Assembly: GCA_038230735.1 (NCBI GenBank)
Contig: JBBRMR010000063.1
Coordinates: 1 to 32,164 of the forward strand
Direction of reading: 5' to 3'
DNA length: 32,164 bases
Origin: Arcicella sp038230735
Lineage (GTDB): Bacteria; Bacteroidota; Bacteroidia; Cytophagales; Spirosomataceae
Part shown: positions 32,129-32,164 of the stretch, piece after piece
Layout of the letters: every line of letters begins with the position of its first letter
How positions within the stretch are numbered: the first letter of the stretch is position 1
Position numbers and translations under genes: made by a program
The notes under the pieces: generated by a model
Database searches by the model: none
What the model was told of the DNA's origin: nothing
Seen by the model: the letters and a program-made list of their open reading frames with translations, nothing else

Positions 32129-32164
32129 TTAGCTTTCAAACAGGCGGTTTTTTAGTTTTTCTGA
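32129..32164 (-). CDS. Possible C-terminal end of an upstream gene (partial)
   Basis: The last bases of the window, read on the minus strand, give SEKLKNRLFES and a stop at 32129, 40 bases before the presumed start of the AbiEii-like gene. In AbiE-type systems the antitoxin precedes the toxin, so this may be the antitoxin's tail. Eleven codons are too few to be sure. Confidence 0.2.
   Translation of the reverse strand, partial: SEKLKNRLFES

Noticed and set aside
1..32164. CRISPR arrays, tRNA or rRNA genes, insertion sequences
   Set aside because: No regularly spaced direct repeats, no cloverleaf-like segments with TTCRA arms, and no transposase-like protein were found by reading the gaps.

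Overview
The window looks like chromosomal DNA of an AT-rich member of the Bacteroidota, most likely a Cytophagales-type bacterium. This is inferred from gene content and was not checked against any database. The signs are several TAnnTTTG promoter boxes, a CarboxypepD-type N-domain on a TonB receptor, a PorW/SprE-like type IX secretion lipoprotein, a carotenoid crtI-crtB pair, surface proteins ending in '3-coathanger stack' modules, and a DUF1800/DUF1501 pair. I see no rRNA, tRNA, CRISPR array or insertion sequence.

Left part (1-8100): all genes lie on the minus strand. They are a large secreted multidomain endonuclease/exonuclease/phosphatase protein, crtI followed by crtB (desaturation and condensation steps of carotenoid synthesis) behind a good promoter, and glnS. 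Hairpin terminators separate the units.

Centre left (8500-16850): all genes lie on the plus strand. Four exported proteins are tightly packed: DUF1800, DUF1501 with a Tat-like signal, a PA14/discoidin protein, and a DNRLRE/lamin-tail protein. A DUF2805 gene and an Lrp/AsnC regulator follow. The four-gene block is the best candidate here for an uncharacterised system: two conserved proteins of unknown role beside two large adhesin-like surface proteins.

Centre (16980-23600): all genes lie on the minus strand. A Met-rich lipoprotein, a SCO1-type copper chaperone and a monohaem cytochrome c form a probable operon for respiratory or copper functions. Upstream is a DUF433 antitoxin-like gene broken by a 2-base slip in an AT repeat, then recN, a higBA toxin-antitoxin pair with an almost perfect operator palindrome, and a class A penicillin-binding protein.

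Right part (23600-32164): a TonB-dependent receptor with unusual Ala/Pro-rich inserts (plus) converges on the PorW/SprE-like lipoprotein gene (minus). Divergent from porW are an AtpZ-like gene and a DUF1304 membrane protein, separated by a palindromic repeat and not followed by the rest of an ATP synthase operon. About 800 bases of decayed sequence follow, then an AbiEii-type toxin gene whose 5' end carries two in-frame stops before a conserved EKDWW motif. Several interspersed palindromic repeats sit between genes (8047-8168, 16861-16974, 23624-23717, 27005-27066, 29781-29876). In some places they reach into the apparent 5' ends of genes and confuse start choice.
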